Assembly: GCF_024171885.1 (NCBI RefSeq)
Contig: NZ_JAMTCP010000017.1
Span: forward strand, 1 to 64,000
Source of the DNA: Streptoalloteichus tenebrarius
Lineage (GTDB): Bacteria > Actinomycetota > Actinomycetes > Mycobacteriales > Pseudonocardiaceae
Reading direction: 5' to 3'
DNA length: 64,000 nt
Shown here: positions 37,134 through 45,863 of the stretch, in pieces
Numbering within the stretch: position 1 is the stretch's first letter
Layout of the letters: every line of letters begins with the position of its first letter
The notes under the pieces: model-generated
What the model saw: only the letters and a program-made list of their open reading frames with translations
The model's database searches: none
What the model was told of the DNA's origin: nothing
Position numbers and translations under genes: made by a program

Positions 37134-38294
37134 GTGCGTGGGACAACGACGAGCTCGACCGGACCGCCCGACCGCCTGCGGGGGCTGCGGGCGTTCACCA
37201 GGTGGTCGCTGCTGGCGTACGCCCTCCTCATTCCCCTGGCTCCGGTGCTGGCGGTGGTCCAGGCGACGAAGGCGTCCCCCGGCTGGGCGGTGTTCCTCCC
37301 GCTGCTCCTCGTGTTCACGCTGCTGCACGGCTGGCTGCTGATGCGCGGCATGAACGGCTACGGCCACGCGCACTGGCGGGACCGGGGAATCCTGGTCACG
37401 CAGGGGTACTCGTTGGCGCTCTGGGGAGCCGCCGTCGCGGTCGACACCCACCCGCTCCTCGCGTGGAGCGTCCCGCCCCTGGCGACGGCGGGCGCGGTCG
37501 CCGCGTTGCTGCCCCGCGTGCAGCGGTGGGTCCAGGGTGCCGTGATGGTGGTGTCGACCCTCGCGTTGTCCCAGGTCGGGGGGTTCCGCCCCGCCCTCCT
37601 CGTGCCCGTCCTGCTCTTCGCCGCCATGATGGTCTGGCCCGCGCCGATGCAGGTCTGGTTGTGGGACGTCGGCCTCCAGCTCGACCGCGCCAGGGCCACC
37701 GAGGCCGAGCTGGCCGTGGTCACGGAGCGGCTGCGGTTCGCGGCCGACCTGCACGACATCCTCGGCCACAGCCTGGAGGTCATCGCGCTCAAGGCCGAGC
37801 TGGCCACCCGGCTGCCCGACGCCGCCGCCGCGCGGGAGGCCATGACCGAGGTGCGCGACACCGCGCAGGACGCGCTGCGGGAGGTCCGCGAGGTGGTGCG
37901 GGGCTACCGCCGCGCCGACCTGGCCACCGAGCTGACCGGTGTCCGGTCGCTGCTGCACGCGGCCGGCATCCACTGCCGGATCACCGGCGAGCCGCACGGC
38001 GTGGACCCCGAGCGGCAGGCCGTGCTCGGCACGGTGCTCAGGGAGGCGATCACCAACGTGCTCCGGCACGCGCAGGCCACCGAGTGTTCGATCGGCTTCG
38101 AGACCAGCGAGGAGGAGGTGCGGTTGGTCGTGGTGAACGACGGGGCGACCGGGGTGGCCGGCGACGGCACCGGGCTGGCCGGGCTGGCGGCCCGGCTGGA
38201 GGCCGTGGGCGGGCGGTTCCGCGCCGCGCCGGAGCCGGGCGGGCGGTTCCGGGTGTGGGCGGCCGTGCCGGCCGGCGGGGGAGCGGCCGCGTGA
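37134..38294 (+). CDS. DesK-like sensor histidine kinase
   Basis: 386 residues. Five or six hydrophobic helices (about 20-165) form a membrane sensor without a large extracellular loop. The HisKA_3 dimerisation box FAADLHDILGHSLEVI carries the phospho-accepting His near 207. The ATPase domain has an N-box LREAITNVLRHAQA and GTGLAGLAARLEAVGG. Such kinases sense membrane state or drugs and control ABC exporters. GTG start with TAGCGT 8 nt upstream suggests a leaderless mRNA. GTGA overlap with the regulator gene. Confidence 0.92.
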   Translation: MRGTTTSSTGPPDRLRGLRAFTRWSLLAYALLIPLAPVLAVVQATKASPGWAVFLPLLLVFTLLHGWLLMRGMNGYGHAHWRDRGILVTQGYSLALWGAAVAVDTHPLLAWSVPPLATAGAVAALLPRVQRWVQGAVMVVSTLALSQVGGFRPALLVPVLLFAAMMVWPAPMQVWLWDVGLQLDRARATEAELAVVTERLRFAADLHDILGHSLEVIALKAELATRLPDAAAAREAMTEVRDTAQDALREVREVVRGYRRADLATELTGVRSLLHAAGIHCRITGEPHGVDPERQAVLGTVLREAITNVLRHAQATECSIGFETSEEEVRLVVVNDGATGVAGDGTGLAGLAARLEAVGGRFRAAPEPGGRFRVWAAVPAGGGAAA

Positions 38295-38896
38295 TCCGGC
38301 TCCTGCTCGTCGACGACGAGCACCTGATCCGGGGCGCGGTCGCGGCGTTGCTCGCGCTGGAACCGGACATCGACGTCGTGGCGCAGGTGGCCGACGGCCC
38401 GGCGGCGTTGTCGGCGGCGCGGGCGCTGCGCCCCGACGTGGCCGTCCTCGACCTGGAGATGCCCGGCATGGACGGGGTCAGCCTGGCCGAGGCGCTGCGC
38501 GCGGAGCTGCCGGACACCCGGGTCGTCATCGTCACCCGCCACGCGCGGCCCGGTGTGCTGCGCCGGGCGTTGTCGGCGGGCGTGCTGGGGTTCGTGCCGA
38601 AGACGGCGCAGGCGCAGTCCCTGGCGGACGTGGTGCGCCAGGCGCACGCCGGCCGTCGCTACGTCGACCCGGGGCTGGCCACCGAGGCGCTGCTCGTCGG
38701 GGAGTGCCCCCTGACCCCGAGGGAGCTGGACGTGCTGCGCGAGGCCCGTGACGGAGCGGCGGTGTCGGCCATCGCGCGGAAACTGAACCTGTCGGCGGGA
38801 ACGGTGCGCAACTACCTCTCGTCGGCGATGTCCAAACTGGACGCCGAGACGCGGTTCGAGGCGGCCCGCCGGGCCTGGGAACTGGGCTGGCTGTGA
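38291..38896 (+). CDS. NarL/DesR-type response regulator
   Basis: 201 residues. Receiver domain: acidic pocket VDDEH (8-10), phospho-Asp in VAVLDLEMPGMDG (about 55), Thr/Lys switch residues in VIVTRH and FVPKTAQ. The C-terminal LuxR helix-turn-helix reads LTPRELDVLREARDGAAVSAIARKL (in parts), SAGTVRNYLSSAMSKL. Translationally coupled to the kinase. Likely target: the palindrome at 37076-37089 and the divergent exporter genes. Confidence 0.93.
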   Translation: MIRLLLVDDEHLIRGAVAALLALEPDIDVVAQVADGPAALSAARALRPDVAVLDLEMPGMDGVSLAEALRAELPDTRVVIVTRHARPGVLRRALSAGVLGFVPKTAQAQSLADVVRQAHAGRRYVDPGLATEALLVGECPLTPRELDVLREARDGAAVSAIARKLNLSAGTVRNYLSSAMSKLDAETRFEAARRAWELGWL

Positions 38897-38920
38897 CCCC
38901 GGCCGACCCCCGGCCGGCAC

Positions 38921-38990
38921 TGACCGACCCCGGCTGGCACTGACCGACCCGGGCCGGCACTGACCGACCCCGGCCGGCACTGATCGTCCC
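38921..38990. repeat. Tandem 20-bp repeat after the response regulator gene
   Basis: TGACCGACCCYGGCYGGCAC recurs at 38921, 38941 and 38961, with a decayed fourth copy (TGATCGTCCC) at 38981. Lies directly 3' of the response regulator gene. Confidence 0.8.
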
Positions 38991-39044
38991 CAGCCGACCC
39001 GGCCGGTCGTGGCTGGCGTCGGCCGTCGCCGGGTCTGGACAGCG

Positions 39045-39099
39045 GCGCGCCCGCGTGCCGGACGGCTGGGTGGATGCCAGCCGTGGCACGCGGGCGCGC
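39045..39099. terminator. Long bidirectional hairpin terminator
   Basis: Outer 15-bp stem GCGCGCCCGCGTGCC / GGCACGCGGGCGCGC and inner 8-bp stem ACGGCTGG / CCAGCCGT with a 7-nt loop. It lies between the converging response regulator and importer ATPase genes and would serve both. Confidence 0.88.
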
Positions 39100-39124
39100 G
39101 TCACGTCACCAGGCGCGGTCAGCC

Positions 39125-40132
39125 CTAGCGGCGGGCCCTGCCACGCCGGCGGGACTTGGCGCCGTTGCCCTTGCCCCGGTTGCGGTTGGCGGCCTGGCCG
39201 TTGCGGGAGGGCTGCGCCTTCGCGGACGCGGCCTTCTCCGAAGAACCCGACGAGGATCCGGCCGAGGAGGCCGCCGTGGAGCCGGCCGAGGAGGCCGTCC
39301 CCGTCTTGCCCTTCGCCGGGGCCCTGCCCGCGGAGGGCCGCCCGTTGCCGGTCGGGGCGTCCCCGGCCGGCTGGCCGTGCAGCAGCCGCGCCACCTCGGA
39401 ACGCAGCGCCACGAACGCCTCGGACTCCCGCGTCGTGATCTGGTCGCGCTGCGCCGGGAGGTCGACGTCGAGCGTCCGCACCACCCTGGCCGGGGACTTC
39501 GACAGCACCACGACCCGGTCCCCGAGGTACACGCTCTCGTCGATGTCGTGCGTGACCAGCAGGATCGTCGTGTCGTACTCCCGACGGACCCTCAGCAGCA
39601 GGTCCTCCAGGTCGAACCGGGTCTGCGCGTCCACGGACGCGAACGGCTCGTCCATCAGCAGCAGCGCCGGCCGGTAGGCCAGCGCCCTGGCGATGGCGAC
39701 CCGCTGCTGCATGCCGCCGGAGAGCTGCCACGGGTACTTGCCGGCGGCCCCGGCCAGCCCCACCTGCTCCAGCGCCTGCCGCGCCCGTTCGCGGCGCTCC
39801 GCCTTGTCCAGCGACTTCTTGAGCGGGAACTCCACGTTGCGCTGCACCGACAGCCACGGGAACAGCGAGCGGCTGTAGTCCTGGAACACCACCGCCAGGT
39901 CCGAGGGAACGCCGTCGACGACGTCGCCGTGGAGCCGCACCTGGCCGCTGGTCGGGCGGATCAGCCCGGAGATCGAGCGCAGCAGCGTCGACTTGCCGCA
40001 GCCGGACGGGCCCACGATGCACACCAGCTCACCCGCGTTCACGTCGAACGACAGGCCGTCGAGGGCGATGTGCTCACCGTCCTTCGAGCGGTAGCGGTGG
40101 CCGAGCCCGGTCACCTCGAGCATGGTCGGCAC
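39125..40132 (-). CDS. Nitrate/sulfonate/taurine-type ABC importer ATPase with basic C-terminal tail
   Basis: 335 residues. The first 245 are a SsuB/TauB-type ATPase: Walker A VGPSGCGKSTLLRSISG, Q-loop VVFQDYSRSLFPW, signature QLSGGMQQRVAIARAL, Walker B LLLMDEPFASVD, switch LLVTHDIDE. The remaining 80 residues are unusual for the family: Ser/Ala/Gly-rich, then strongly basic, ending RRRGRARR. GTG at 40132 with GGAGGGG about 5 nt upstream. Last gene of a four-gene operon (binding protein, two permeases, ATPase). Confidence 0.92.
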   Translation of the reverse strand: MPTMLEVTGLGHRYRSKDGEHIALDGLSFDVNAGELVCIVGPSGCGKSTLLRSISGLIRPTSGQVRLHGDVVDGVPSDLAVVFQDYSRSLFPWLSVQRNVEFPLKKSLDKAERRERARQALEQVGLAGAAGKYPWQLSGGMQQRVAIARALAYRPALLLMDEPFASVDAQTRFDLEDLLLRVRREYDTTILLVTHDIDESVYLGDRVVVLSKSPARVVRTLDVDLPAQRDQITTRESEAFVALRSEVARLLHGQPAGDAPTGNGRPSAGRAPAKGKTGTASSAGSTAASSAGSSSGSSEKAASAKAQPSRNGQAANRNRGKGNGAKSRRRGRARR

Positions 40133-40133
40133 G

Positions 40134-40922
40134 TCATCCCCTCCCAGCCGGCTGCCAGGACAGGGCCCGGCGCTCCCCGGCGAGCAGCAGCGTGTTGAAC
40201 AGGTACCCGAGCACGCCCAGCAGCACGATCCCCGCCCACATCGTGGGCAGGTCGAACTGCCGCTGCGCGTAGATGAGCTGGTAGCCGATGCCGTTGGTGG
40301 CGCCGACCAGCTCCGAGATCACCATCAGGATCAACGCGAGGGACAGGCTCACCCGCACCCCCGCGAAGATCTTCGGCAGCGCCGAGGGAACCACGACGCC
40401 GAGCAGCCACTGGTGCCGCGGCAGCCGGAAGACCCGCGCGGTCTCCACCTTGACCGAGTCCACCGCCCGCGCGCCGTCCACGGCGTTGAGCACGACCGGC
40501 CACAGCGTGCCGAAGATGATCGTGGCGAGCTGCATCGGCGTGCCGATCGACAGCAGCACCAGGAAGACCGGCACCAGCATGGGCGGCGGGATCGCCCTGG
40601 CGAAGGCCAGCAACGGCCCGACGTAGTCCATGGCCACCCTGGACCGGCCCAGCGCGACGCCGACGGCCACGCCGATCACGCAGGCCAACGCCCACCCGCC
40701 GAGCATCCGCCCGACGCTGGGCAGCACGTCCCCAAACACCTCGTCGCTCAGGAACAGCCGGGAGGCGGGGCCGGAGAGCCACTGGTCCCGCATGGTGCGC
40801 AGGATGGTGAGCGGCGTGGGGAAGAACGGGCTGACCGCGGCGCGGGTGGCCAGCTCCCAGACGACCACCAGCGCGGCGAAGACGCCCCAGCGTTGCAGGA
40901 ACTGCTTCAGTTTGGCGTTCAC
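40134..40922 (-). CDS. ABC importer permease, SsuC/TauC type (second)
   Basis: 262 residues, about six helices; EAA-like loop SVKVETARVFRLPRHQWLLG between helices 4 and 5, and the core ARAIPPPMLVPVFLVLLSIG typical of the nitrate/sulfonate/taurine permease family. GTG at 40922 follows GGGGAGG by 6 nt and overlaps the upstream permease stop (GTGA). Forms a heterodimer with that permease; most family members are homodimers encoded by one gene. Confidence 0.9.
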   Translation of the reverse strand: MNAKLKQFLQRWGVFAALVVVWELATRAAVSPFFPTPLTILRTMRDQWLSGPASRLFLSDEVFGDVLPSVGRMLGGWALACVIGVAVGVALGRSRVAMDYVGPLLAFARAIPPPMLVPVFLVLLSIGTPMQLATIIFGTLWPVVLNAVDGARAVDSVKVETARVFRLPRHQWLLGVVVPSALPKIFAGVRVSLSLALILMVISELVGATNGIGYQLIYAQRQFDLPTMWAGIVLLGVLGYLFNTLLLAGERRALSWQPAGRG

Positions 40923-41686
40923 GACGCCTCCCCGGTGGCGGCGCTCCACACGAACGCCTTGCGCTGCGCCCACTCCAGCCCGGCGTTCACCAGGTAGCCG
41001 ACGATCCCGGCCACGGCGATGCCGGCGAACACCAGGTCCATCCGGCCGCTGCCGCTGCTGGACTCCAGGACGAACCGGCCGAGGCCGCCGCTGCCGCCGG
41101 CCAGGAACTCGACGCTGACCACGACGACCAGCGCCACCGAGGCCGACAGCCGGATGCCGGTGGCCACGAACGGCGCCGCGCTGGGCAGCGACACCCTGGT
41201 CAGGACGGGCCAGCGCCCGAGGCCGAAGGACCGCGCGGTGTCGACCAACTGCGGGTCCACCTCGTCCATCGCGTAGATCGTGTTGAACAGGATCGGCCAC
41301 ACCGCCGCGTACACGGCCAGGAAGATCTTGGTGTCCGGGCCGATGCCGAACACCATGATCGCCAGCGGGATCAGCGCCACGGACGGGATGGGCCGCAGGA
41401 ACTCGATGACCGACCTGGCGCAGTGCCGCAGCGCCGGCACGGTGCCGAGCAGCAGGCCGGCGGGCACCGCGACGGCGATCGCGATGCCCAGCGCGATCGC
41501 CCACGCCAGCACGGTGGCGATCAGGTCGAGGACGAACGACCGGGTGGCGAGCAGCTCGACCAGCCGGGTCAGGACGAGTGACGACGGGGGCAGGTACCCC
41601 GGGGGCGCGATGCCGGACCGGCCGACGACCTCGCCCACGGCGAGGAAGCCGACCAGCCCGACCAGCCCGCGAACTGTTCTCCGCAT
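40919..41686 (-). CDS. ABC importer permease, SsuC/TauC type (first)
   Basis: 255 residues with about six helices; FLRPIPSVALIPLAIMVFGI and the EAA-like loop QLVDTARSFGLGRWPVLTRV identify the family. ATG at 41686 with AAGGGG about 5 nt upstream, 11 bp after the binding-protein stop. Works with the second permease and the ATPase downstream. Confidence 0.9.
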   Translation of the reverse strand: MRRTVRGLVGLVGFLAVGEVVGRSGIAPPGYLPPSSLVLTRLVELLATRSFVLDLIATVLAWAIALGIAIAVAVPAGLLLGTVPALRHCARSVIEFLRPIPSVALIPLAIMVFGIGPDTKIFLAVYAAVWPILFNTIYAMDEVDPQLVDTARSFGLGRWPVLTRVSLPSAAPFVATGIRLSASVALVVVVSVEFLAGGSGGLGRFVLESSSGSGRMDLVFAGIAVAGIVGYLVNAGLEWAQRKAFVWSAATGEAS

Positions 41687-41697
41687 GGCCCCTTCGC

Positions 41698-42720
41698 TCA
41701 GTTCGTCGCTTCGTCCACGATCAGCGGCTTGACGTCCAGCGGCTCGGTGAGCACGCCGTAGTTCTTCATCAGGTCGGCGACCCGCTGGAGGCGGCTGGCC
41801 TCCAGCGTCGTCGGGTAGGTGCCGAGGTTGACGAGCTTGGCGTCGTCCTCCTCCATCTTGAGCTGCTCGACGAGCTGCGCCTCGACCTTCTTGCGGTCGG
41901 CCTGCGCCTCGGCCTGGGCCTTCTTCAGCGCGCGCTGGAACGCCTTGACCGTCTTCGGGTTCTCCTGCGCGAACTTGGCGCTGCTGACGTAGCCGGCGAT
42001 CGGCAGCTCGGCGGTCGGGCCGGTCATCGAGTCCATGACGACGGCGGCGCCCGTCTTGCGCTGCGCCTGGGTCGCGTACGGCTCGATCACCGACGCGGCG
42101 TCGACGCTCTTGTTCGCCAGGGCCGCCGGCATGTCGGGGAAGCCCATCTCCGTGAACTTGACCTGGTCGGACTTGACGTCGTTGGCCTCCAGGACCGACC
42201 GCAGCGTCAGCTCGTTGACGTTGTTCCTGGTGTTCACGGCGACGGTCTTGCCGGCGAGCTGCTTCGGCCCGTCGATGCCGCTGCCGGGGCGGGTCAGCAC
42301 CATGAACATGCCGGGGCGGGCCTGGTAGGCGTCGCCGACGATCCGCAGGTCGAGGGCCTTCTTGGCGTGGGCCTGGAAGAAGGAGATCCAGTTGCCGAAG
42401 GAGATGTCCAGGCCCCCGGTGGACAGCAGGGGCACGGCGTCGGCGCCACCGTTGATCGTCTTGAGCTCGACCTCGAGGCCCTCGGCCCTGAAGTAGCCCT
42501 CCTTGATGGCCAGGTGCACCGGGGCGACGTCGATCGCCTTCATCACGCCGAGCGTGATCTTGGCCTTCTCGACCTTGTCGTTGCCGCCCGAGGCCGTCTC
42601 GGACCCGCCGAGCAGGCTGCACCCGGAGAGGGAGACGGCGAGCAGGGCGGCGGCCGCCGTGCTCAGGAACCTACGCGGTTGGCGGGACCGGCGACCGGGG
42701 GAGCCGGAGCGTCGCAGCAT
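41698..42720 (-). CDS. ABC importer substrate-binding lipoprotein (SsuA/NMT1-like)
   Basis: 340 residues. Signal peptide with lipobox LSGC (Cys 34). The mature protein has the SsuA/TauA/NMT1 layout (APVHLAIKEGYFRAEGLEVEL, GGLDISFGNW, LAGKTVAVNTRNNVNEL, DAASVIEPYA). Substrate not readable; the neighbouring PobA-like gene makes an aromatic acid possible, sulfonates the family default. GGGAG lies 9-10 nt before the ATG. About 35-40% similar by eye to the orphan binding protein at 44373, especially over the C-terminal 70 residues. Confidence 0.9.
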   Translation of the reverse strand: MLRRSGSPGRRSRQPRRFLSTAAAALLAVSLSGCSLLGGSETASGGNDKVEKAKITLGVMKAIDVAPVHLAIKEGYFRAEGLEVELKTINGGADAVPLLSTGGLDISFGNWISFFQAHAKKALDLRIVGDAYQARPGMFMVLTRPGSGIDGPKQLAGKTVAVNTRNNVNELTLRSVLEANDVKSDQVKFTEMGFPDMPAALANKSVDAASVIEPYATQAQRKTGAAVVMDSMTGPTAELPIAGYVSSAKFAQENPKTVKAFQRALKKAQAEAQADRKKVEAQLVEQLKMEEDDAKLVNLGTYPTTLEASRLQRVADLMKNYGVLTEPLDVKPLIVDEATN

Positions 42721-42791
42721 TTCTTCAGCACTCCCTGGGGGATGGGTTGTGCGTTGTGCACCGTTATTCAGCGGACGACCGAATTACTAAA

Positions 42792-42817
42792 AGTCACTAG
42801 TTGTCACTTCAAGTAAC
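42792..42817. promoter_or_regulatory. Operator candidate between the importer and pobA-like gene
   Basis: The AT-rich divergent region contains GTCACTT-C-AAGTAAC (42803-42817), a near-perfect palindrome with one mismatch, and a direct echo AGTCACT at 42792. It lies upstream of both the importer operon and the hydroxylase gene, so one regulator could govern both. Confidence 0.5.
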
Positions 42818-42863
42818 GAGGTCGGGAGACATCCTATAGGGCAAGTTCGTATACCTTCCGTAT

Positions 42864-44108
42864 GTGCGGTCTCAAGATCTCGTGGACTCCTCGCTGGTCA
42901 CGGGTGCGGCAGCCGGGCCGGTTCGAGTGGGCAGGACCAGGGTGGCGGTGATCGGCGCCGGGCCGGCCGGGCTGATCGTGGCCAACTTGTTGCGAAAAGC
43001 GGGTGTCGATTGTGTCGTTCTCGAGCGCCATACGCGCGCGCACGTGGAACAACGCGCCCGCGCCGGGTTGATCGAGCCGAGAGTCGTGGAAATGCTGCGG
43101 CGCTTCGGGCTGGCGGATCGCCTCCTCCGAATGGCGGACGCGCATACGACGTGTGAATTCCGTATTGACGGGCGGCGACACGAGATCAACTACTCGGCCG
43201 CCCACGGCGGCCGGCGGCACTACGTCTACCCCCAGCAGGAACTCGTCACCGACCTGGTCGCGGCGTTCCTGGACGCCGGGGGCGACCTGCGTTTCCAGGC
43301 GGCGGACGTGCGCCCGCACGGCCTCGACACCGACCGGCCGTGGGTGACCTACGTCGACGGGGCCACCGGCGAGACCACGCGCCTGGACTGCGACTTCGTC
43401 GCCGGCTGCGACGGGTTCCACGGCGTGAGCAGGGCCAGCGTCCCCGCCGGCGCGCTGACCGAGCACAGCCACGAGCACGGCATCGGCTGGCTGAGCGTCC
43501 TCGCCGAGGCCCCTCCCTCGACCAAGGCGATCATCTACGCCCTGCACCCCGACGGCTTCGCCGGCCACATGCTGCGCAGCAGCACGGTGAGCCGCTTCTA
43601 CCTCCAGTGCCCGGTCGGCGACAGCGTCGACAACTGGCCCGACGAGCGCGTCTGGGCCGAGCTGCACAAGCGGCTCGCCCTGCGCGACGAGGACTGGACC
43701 CTCACCGAGGGGCCGATCATCGAGAAGCGCGTGCTCGACATGCGCAGCTTCGTCGTCGAGCCGATGAGCTACGGCCGGCTCTACCTGGCCGGCGACGCGG
43801 CGCACATCATCACGCCGGTCGGCGGCAAGGGCATGAACCTGGCCGCCCACGACGCGGAACGGCTCGCCGAGGCGCTCGTCGCGCACTACGAGGGGTCCGA
43901 CGCGCTGTTGCACGACTACTCCGCGACCTGCCTGCGGCGCGTGTGGCGGAGCCAGGAGTTCTGCCAGTGGATGACCGAGGTGATCCACGCCTCGCGGGAC
44001 GCGGGCAGCTCGTTCCGGCAGCGGCTGGCGGTGGCCAGGCTGGAACACCTCCTCACCTCACCCGCCGCGGCGGCGGTCTTCGCGGAGAACTACCTGGGGC
44101 AGGACTGA
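42864..44108 (+). CDS. 4-hydroxybenzoate 3-monooxygenase-like flavoprotein (PobA family)
   Basis: 414-residue class A flavin monooxygenase. FAD motif VIGAGPAGLIVANLL near 35, substrate/FAD contacts QQELV and the DG motif VAGCDGFHGVSR, second FAD motif YLAGDAAHIITPVGGKGMNLAAHD. The family enzyme hydroxylates 4-hydroxybenzoate to protocatechuate with NADPH. Differences from the classic PobA loop (PTGAKGLN there, TPVGGKGMN here) leave the exact substrate open. GTG 42864 has TATACC 8 nt upstream; the first 28 residues precede the fold, so an internal start is possible. Flanked by two paralogous binding-protein genes. Confidence 0.82.
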   Translation: MRSQDLVDSSLVTGAAAGPVRVGRTRVAVIGAGPAGLIVANLLRKAGVDCVVLERHTRAHVEQRARAGLIEPRVVEMLRRFGLADRLLRMADAHTTCEFRIDGRRHEINYSAAHGGRRHYVYPQQELVTDLVAAFLDAGGDLRFQAADVRPHGLDTDRPWVTYVDGATGETTRLDCDFVAGCDGFHGVSRASVPAGALTEHSHEHGIGWLSVLAEAPPSTKAIIYALHPDGFAGHMLRSSTVSRFYLQCPVGDSVDNWPDERVWAELHKRLALRDEDWTLTEGPIIEKRVLDMRSFVVEPMSYGRLYLAGDAAHIITPVGGKGMNLAAHDAERLAEALVAHYEGSDALLHDYSATCLRRVWRSQEFCQWMTEVIHASRDAGSSFRQRLAVARLEHLLTSPAAAAVFAENYLGQD

Positions 44109-44122
44109 GGGCGACGCCCGCG

Positions 44123-44159
44123 TCACACCGGCGGCGCGGTCCTCGCGCCCCCGGTGTGA
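44123..44159 (+). terminator. Terminator after the PobA-like gene
   Basis: Two stacked stems, TCACACCGG / CCGGTGTGA and GGCGCG / CGCGCC, separated by single unpaired C residues, loop GTCCT; 15 bp after the stop. Confidence 0.85.
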
Positions 44160-44372
44160 CCGGCGTGGGGCGCGGGGGCGCCCGGCCGACGGCGCGTGAC
44201 GGCCGGACGCCTCCCGTGTCGTGCCCCAACGGGCGGCGGTGATTCTCACCCGAGGCCGCGCGGGGCGGCCAGGGACGAAAGTCCGCCGCGTCCACCTCCG
44301 GTCCGCCACGGCGACGCGTTCGCGCGGTCGGCCCACCTCACCCCGGCGGAGGCGTCCGACGCGCGTCCCGCG

Positions 44373-45407
44373 TCACCGGGGCTGCACGATGAGGTCCTTG
44401 GCCTCGACCCTCTTCTTGATCACGCCGAAGTCGAACAACAGGTCCGGCACCCGCTGGAGCCGGTTGACCTCCAGCGTGGTCGGGTAGCTGCCCAGCTTCA
44501 TCAGCCGCGCGGTCTCGGCGTCGATGTTGGCGTACTTCTGGAGCTGCGCCTCGACCTGCTGGCGGTCCGCCTCGGCCTCGCCCTGCGCCCTGGACAGCGC
44601 GCGCTGGAAGGCCGCGATCGTCTTCGGGTTCCGCTCGACGAAGTCCGCGCGCGCCCCGTACCCGGACAGCGGCAGGCCCGCGGTCGGACCGGACGCGGTG
44701 TCGAACACCTCGCGGGCGCCGATGTTCTTGGACGCCTTGGTGATGAACGGCTCGGCCAACAGCGCCGCGTCCACGCTGCCCTGGTCCATCGCCGCCTCCA
44801 TGTTCGGGAACGGCATGTCCACGAAGGTGATGCTGGACGGCTCGACGCCGTGCACCTTGGCCGCGGCCATCACGCTGACGTCGGAGATGCTGCCCTTGCT
44901 CGTCACCGCCACCTTGCGGCCCGCGAGGTCGGTCGGCTTCTTGACCGGCGAGTTGGGCGTGGCCATGAGCACCGCCGTGCCCTCCTTGGCGGAGAGCGCC
45001 TCGGCCACGATCCGCAGGTTGCCGGTGCCCCTGGCGGTGGCGGTGTAGAAGGGCGGGTAGGTGCTGAACGCGATGTCGAGCGCGCCGCCCACGAGCTGGG
45101 TCACCGCCTCGGGGCCGCTGGGCACGGGCCGGATGTCGACCTCCAGGCCCTCGGCGGCGAAGTAGCCCTTGTCCTTGGCGATGTGCAGCGGCGCCACGTC
45201 CGCCACCGGCAGCGCGCCCAGGACCACCTTCGCCCGCTCCAGTCCCTTGTCGCTCGGGCCGCCGGGTTCCGCCGACCCGCCGCCTAACAACCCGCACGCG
45301 CTGACGGTGAACGCGAGGGTCGCGGTGGTGAGCAACGTCGCGATCCGTCGCACTCGGGGGAACACCGGCGCAATGCCGTCCTGCCCACGGAAGGGCGAAC
45401 TCGTCAT
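44373..45407 (-). CDS. Orphan ABC substrate-binding lipoprotein, paralogue of the 41698 gene
   Basis: 344 residues with lipobox VSAC (Cys 38) and the same SsuA/NMT1 layout (DVAPLHIAKDKGYFAAEGLEV, GGALDIAFSTYPPF, LAGRKVAVTSKGS, DAALLAEPFI). The C-terminal region (GSYPTTLEVNRLQRVPDLL against GTYPTTLEASRLQRVADLM) shows close kinship with the other binding protein. No permease or ATPase accompanies it, so it may feed the transporter encoded at 39125-41686. ATG 45407 with GGAG about 9 nt upstream; a more upstream start lacks support. Confidence 0.88.
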   Translation of the reverse strand: MTSSPFRGQDGIAPVFPRVRRIATLLTTATLAFTVSACGLLGGGSAEPGGPSDKGLERAKVVLGALPVADVAPLHIAKDKGYFAAEGLEVDIRPVPSGPEAVTQLVGGALDIAFSTYPPFYTATARGTGNLRIVAEALSAKEGTAVLMATPNSPVKKPTDLAGRKVAVTSKGSISDVSVMAAAKVHGVEPSSITFVDMPFPNMEAAMDQGSVDAALLAEPFITKASKNIGAREVFDTASGPTAGLPLSGYGARADFVERNPKTIAAFQRALSRAQGEAEADRQQVEAQLQKYANIDAETARLMKLGSYPTTLEVNRLQRVPDLLFDFGVIKKRVEAKDLIVQPR

Positions 45408-45863
45408 TTTGTTCACTCCACGTAGTGTCCTGTACGCCGAGAGTGGCGGTGTCACCCTAATCACGCGTGGGGGCTTCACAACAGATCGATTTGGACCGAC
45501 AACGGCCCACTCTTCGTGCCGCCTAATGGCGGACGGTCACCCGATGGTGTTGCTCGATGTGAGTACACTCCGCCGCACTGGGGTGTCGGGCGCCACGGGG
45601 AACAGACCAGGGAGTGGAATGACTGATCCGAGGGCTGTGGCCGTGGCCGCCCCGCCCGCCCCAGGATCGGGCGGGCCCACGCGGCCCGCAACAGGGCGCG
45701 TCCCGTCGCCCCCGGCCGCCGCGCGCGGACCCGTCCGCGCCCCCGGCTGCCCCCCGCCGTTCCGGGCGCCCTCGCCCGGCTCCGCCGGCCCCGCACAGGG
45801 TCCGGCCCTTTTCAACCGCACCGCCGTGCTCGGCGGCGGTGCGACGTGGAGGACCTGTTAACC
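45408..45863. other. Divergent intergenic region before the conservon
   Basis: About 455 bp between the orphan binding-protein gene and the sensor kinase gene. It must hold both promoters, but no strong operator, hairpin or small gene is visible. The C/G-rich part 45650-45830 is low complexity. Confidence 0.4.
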
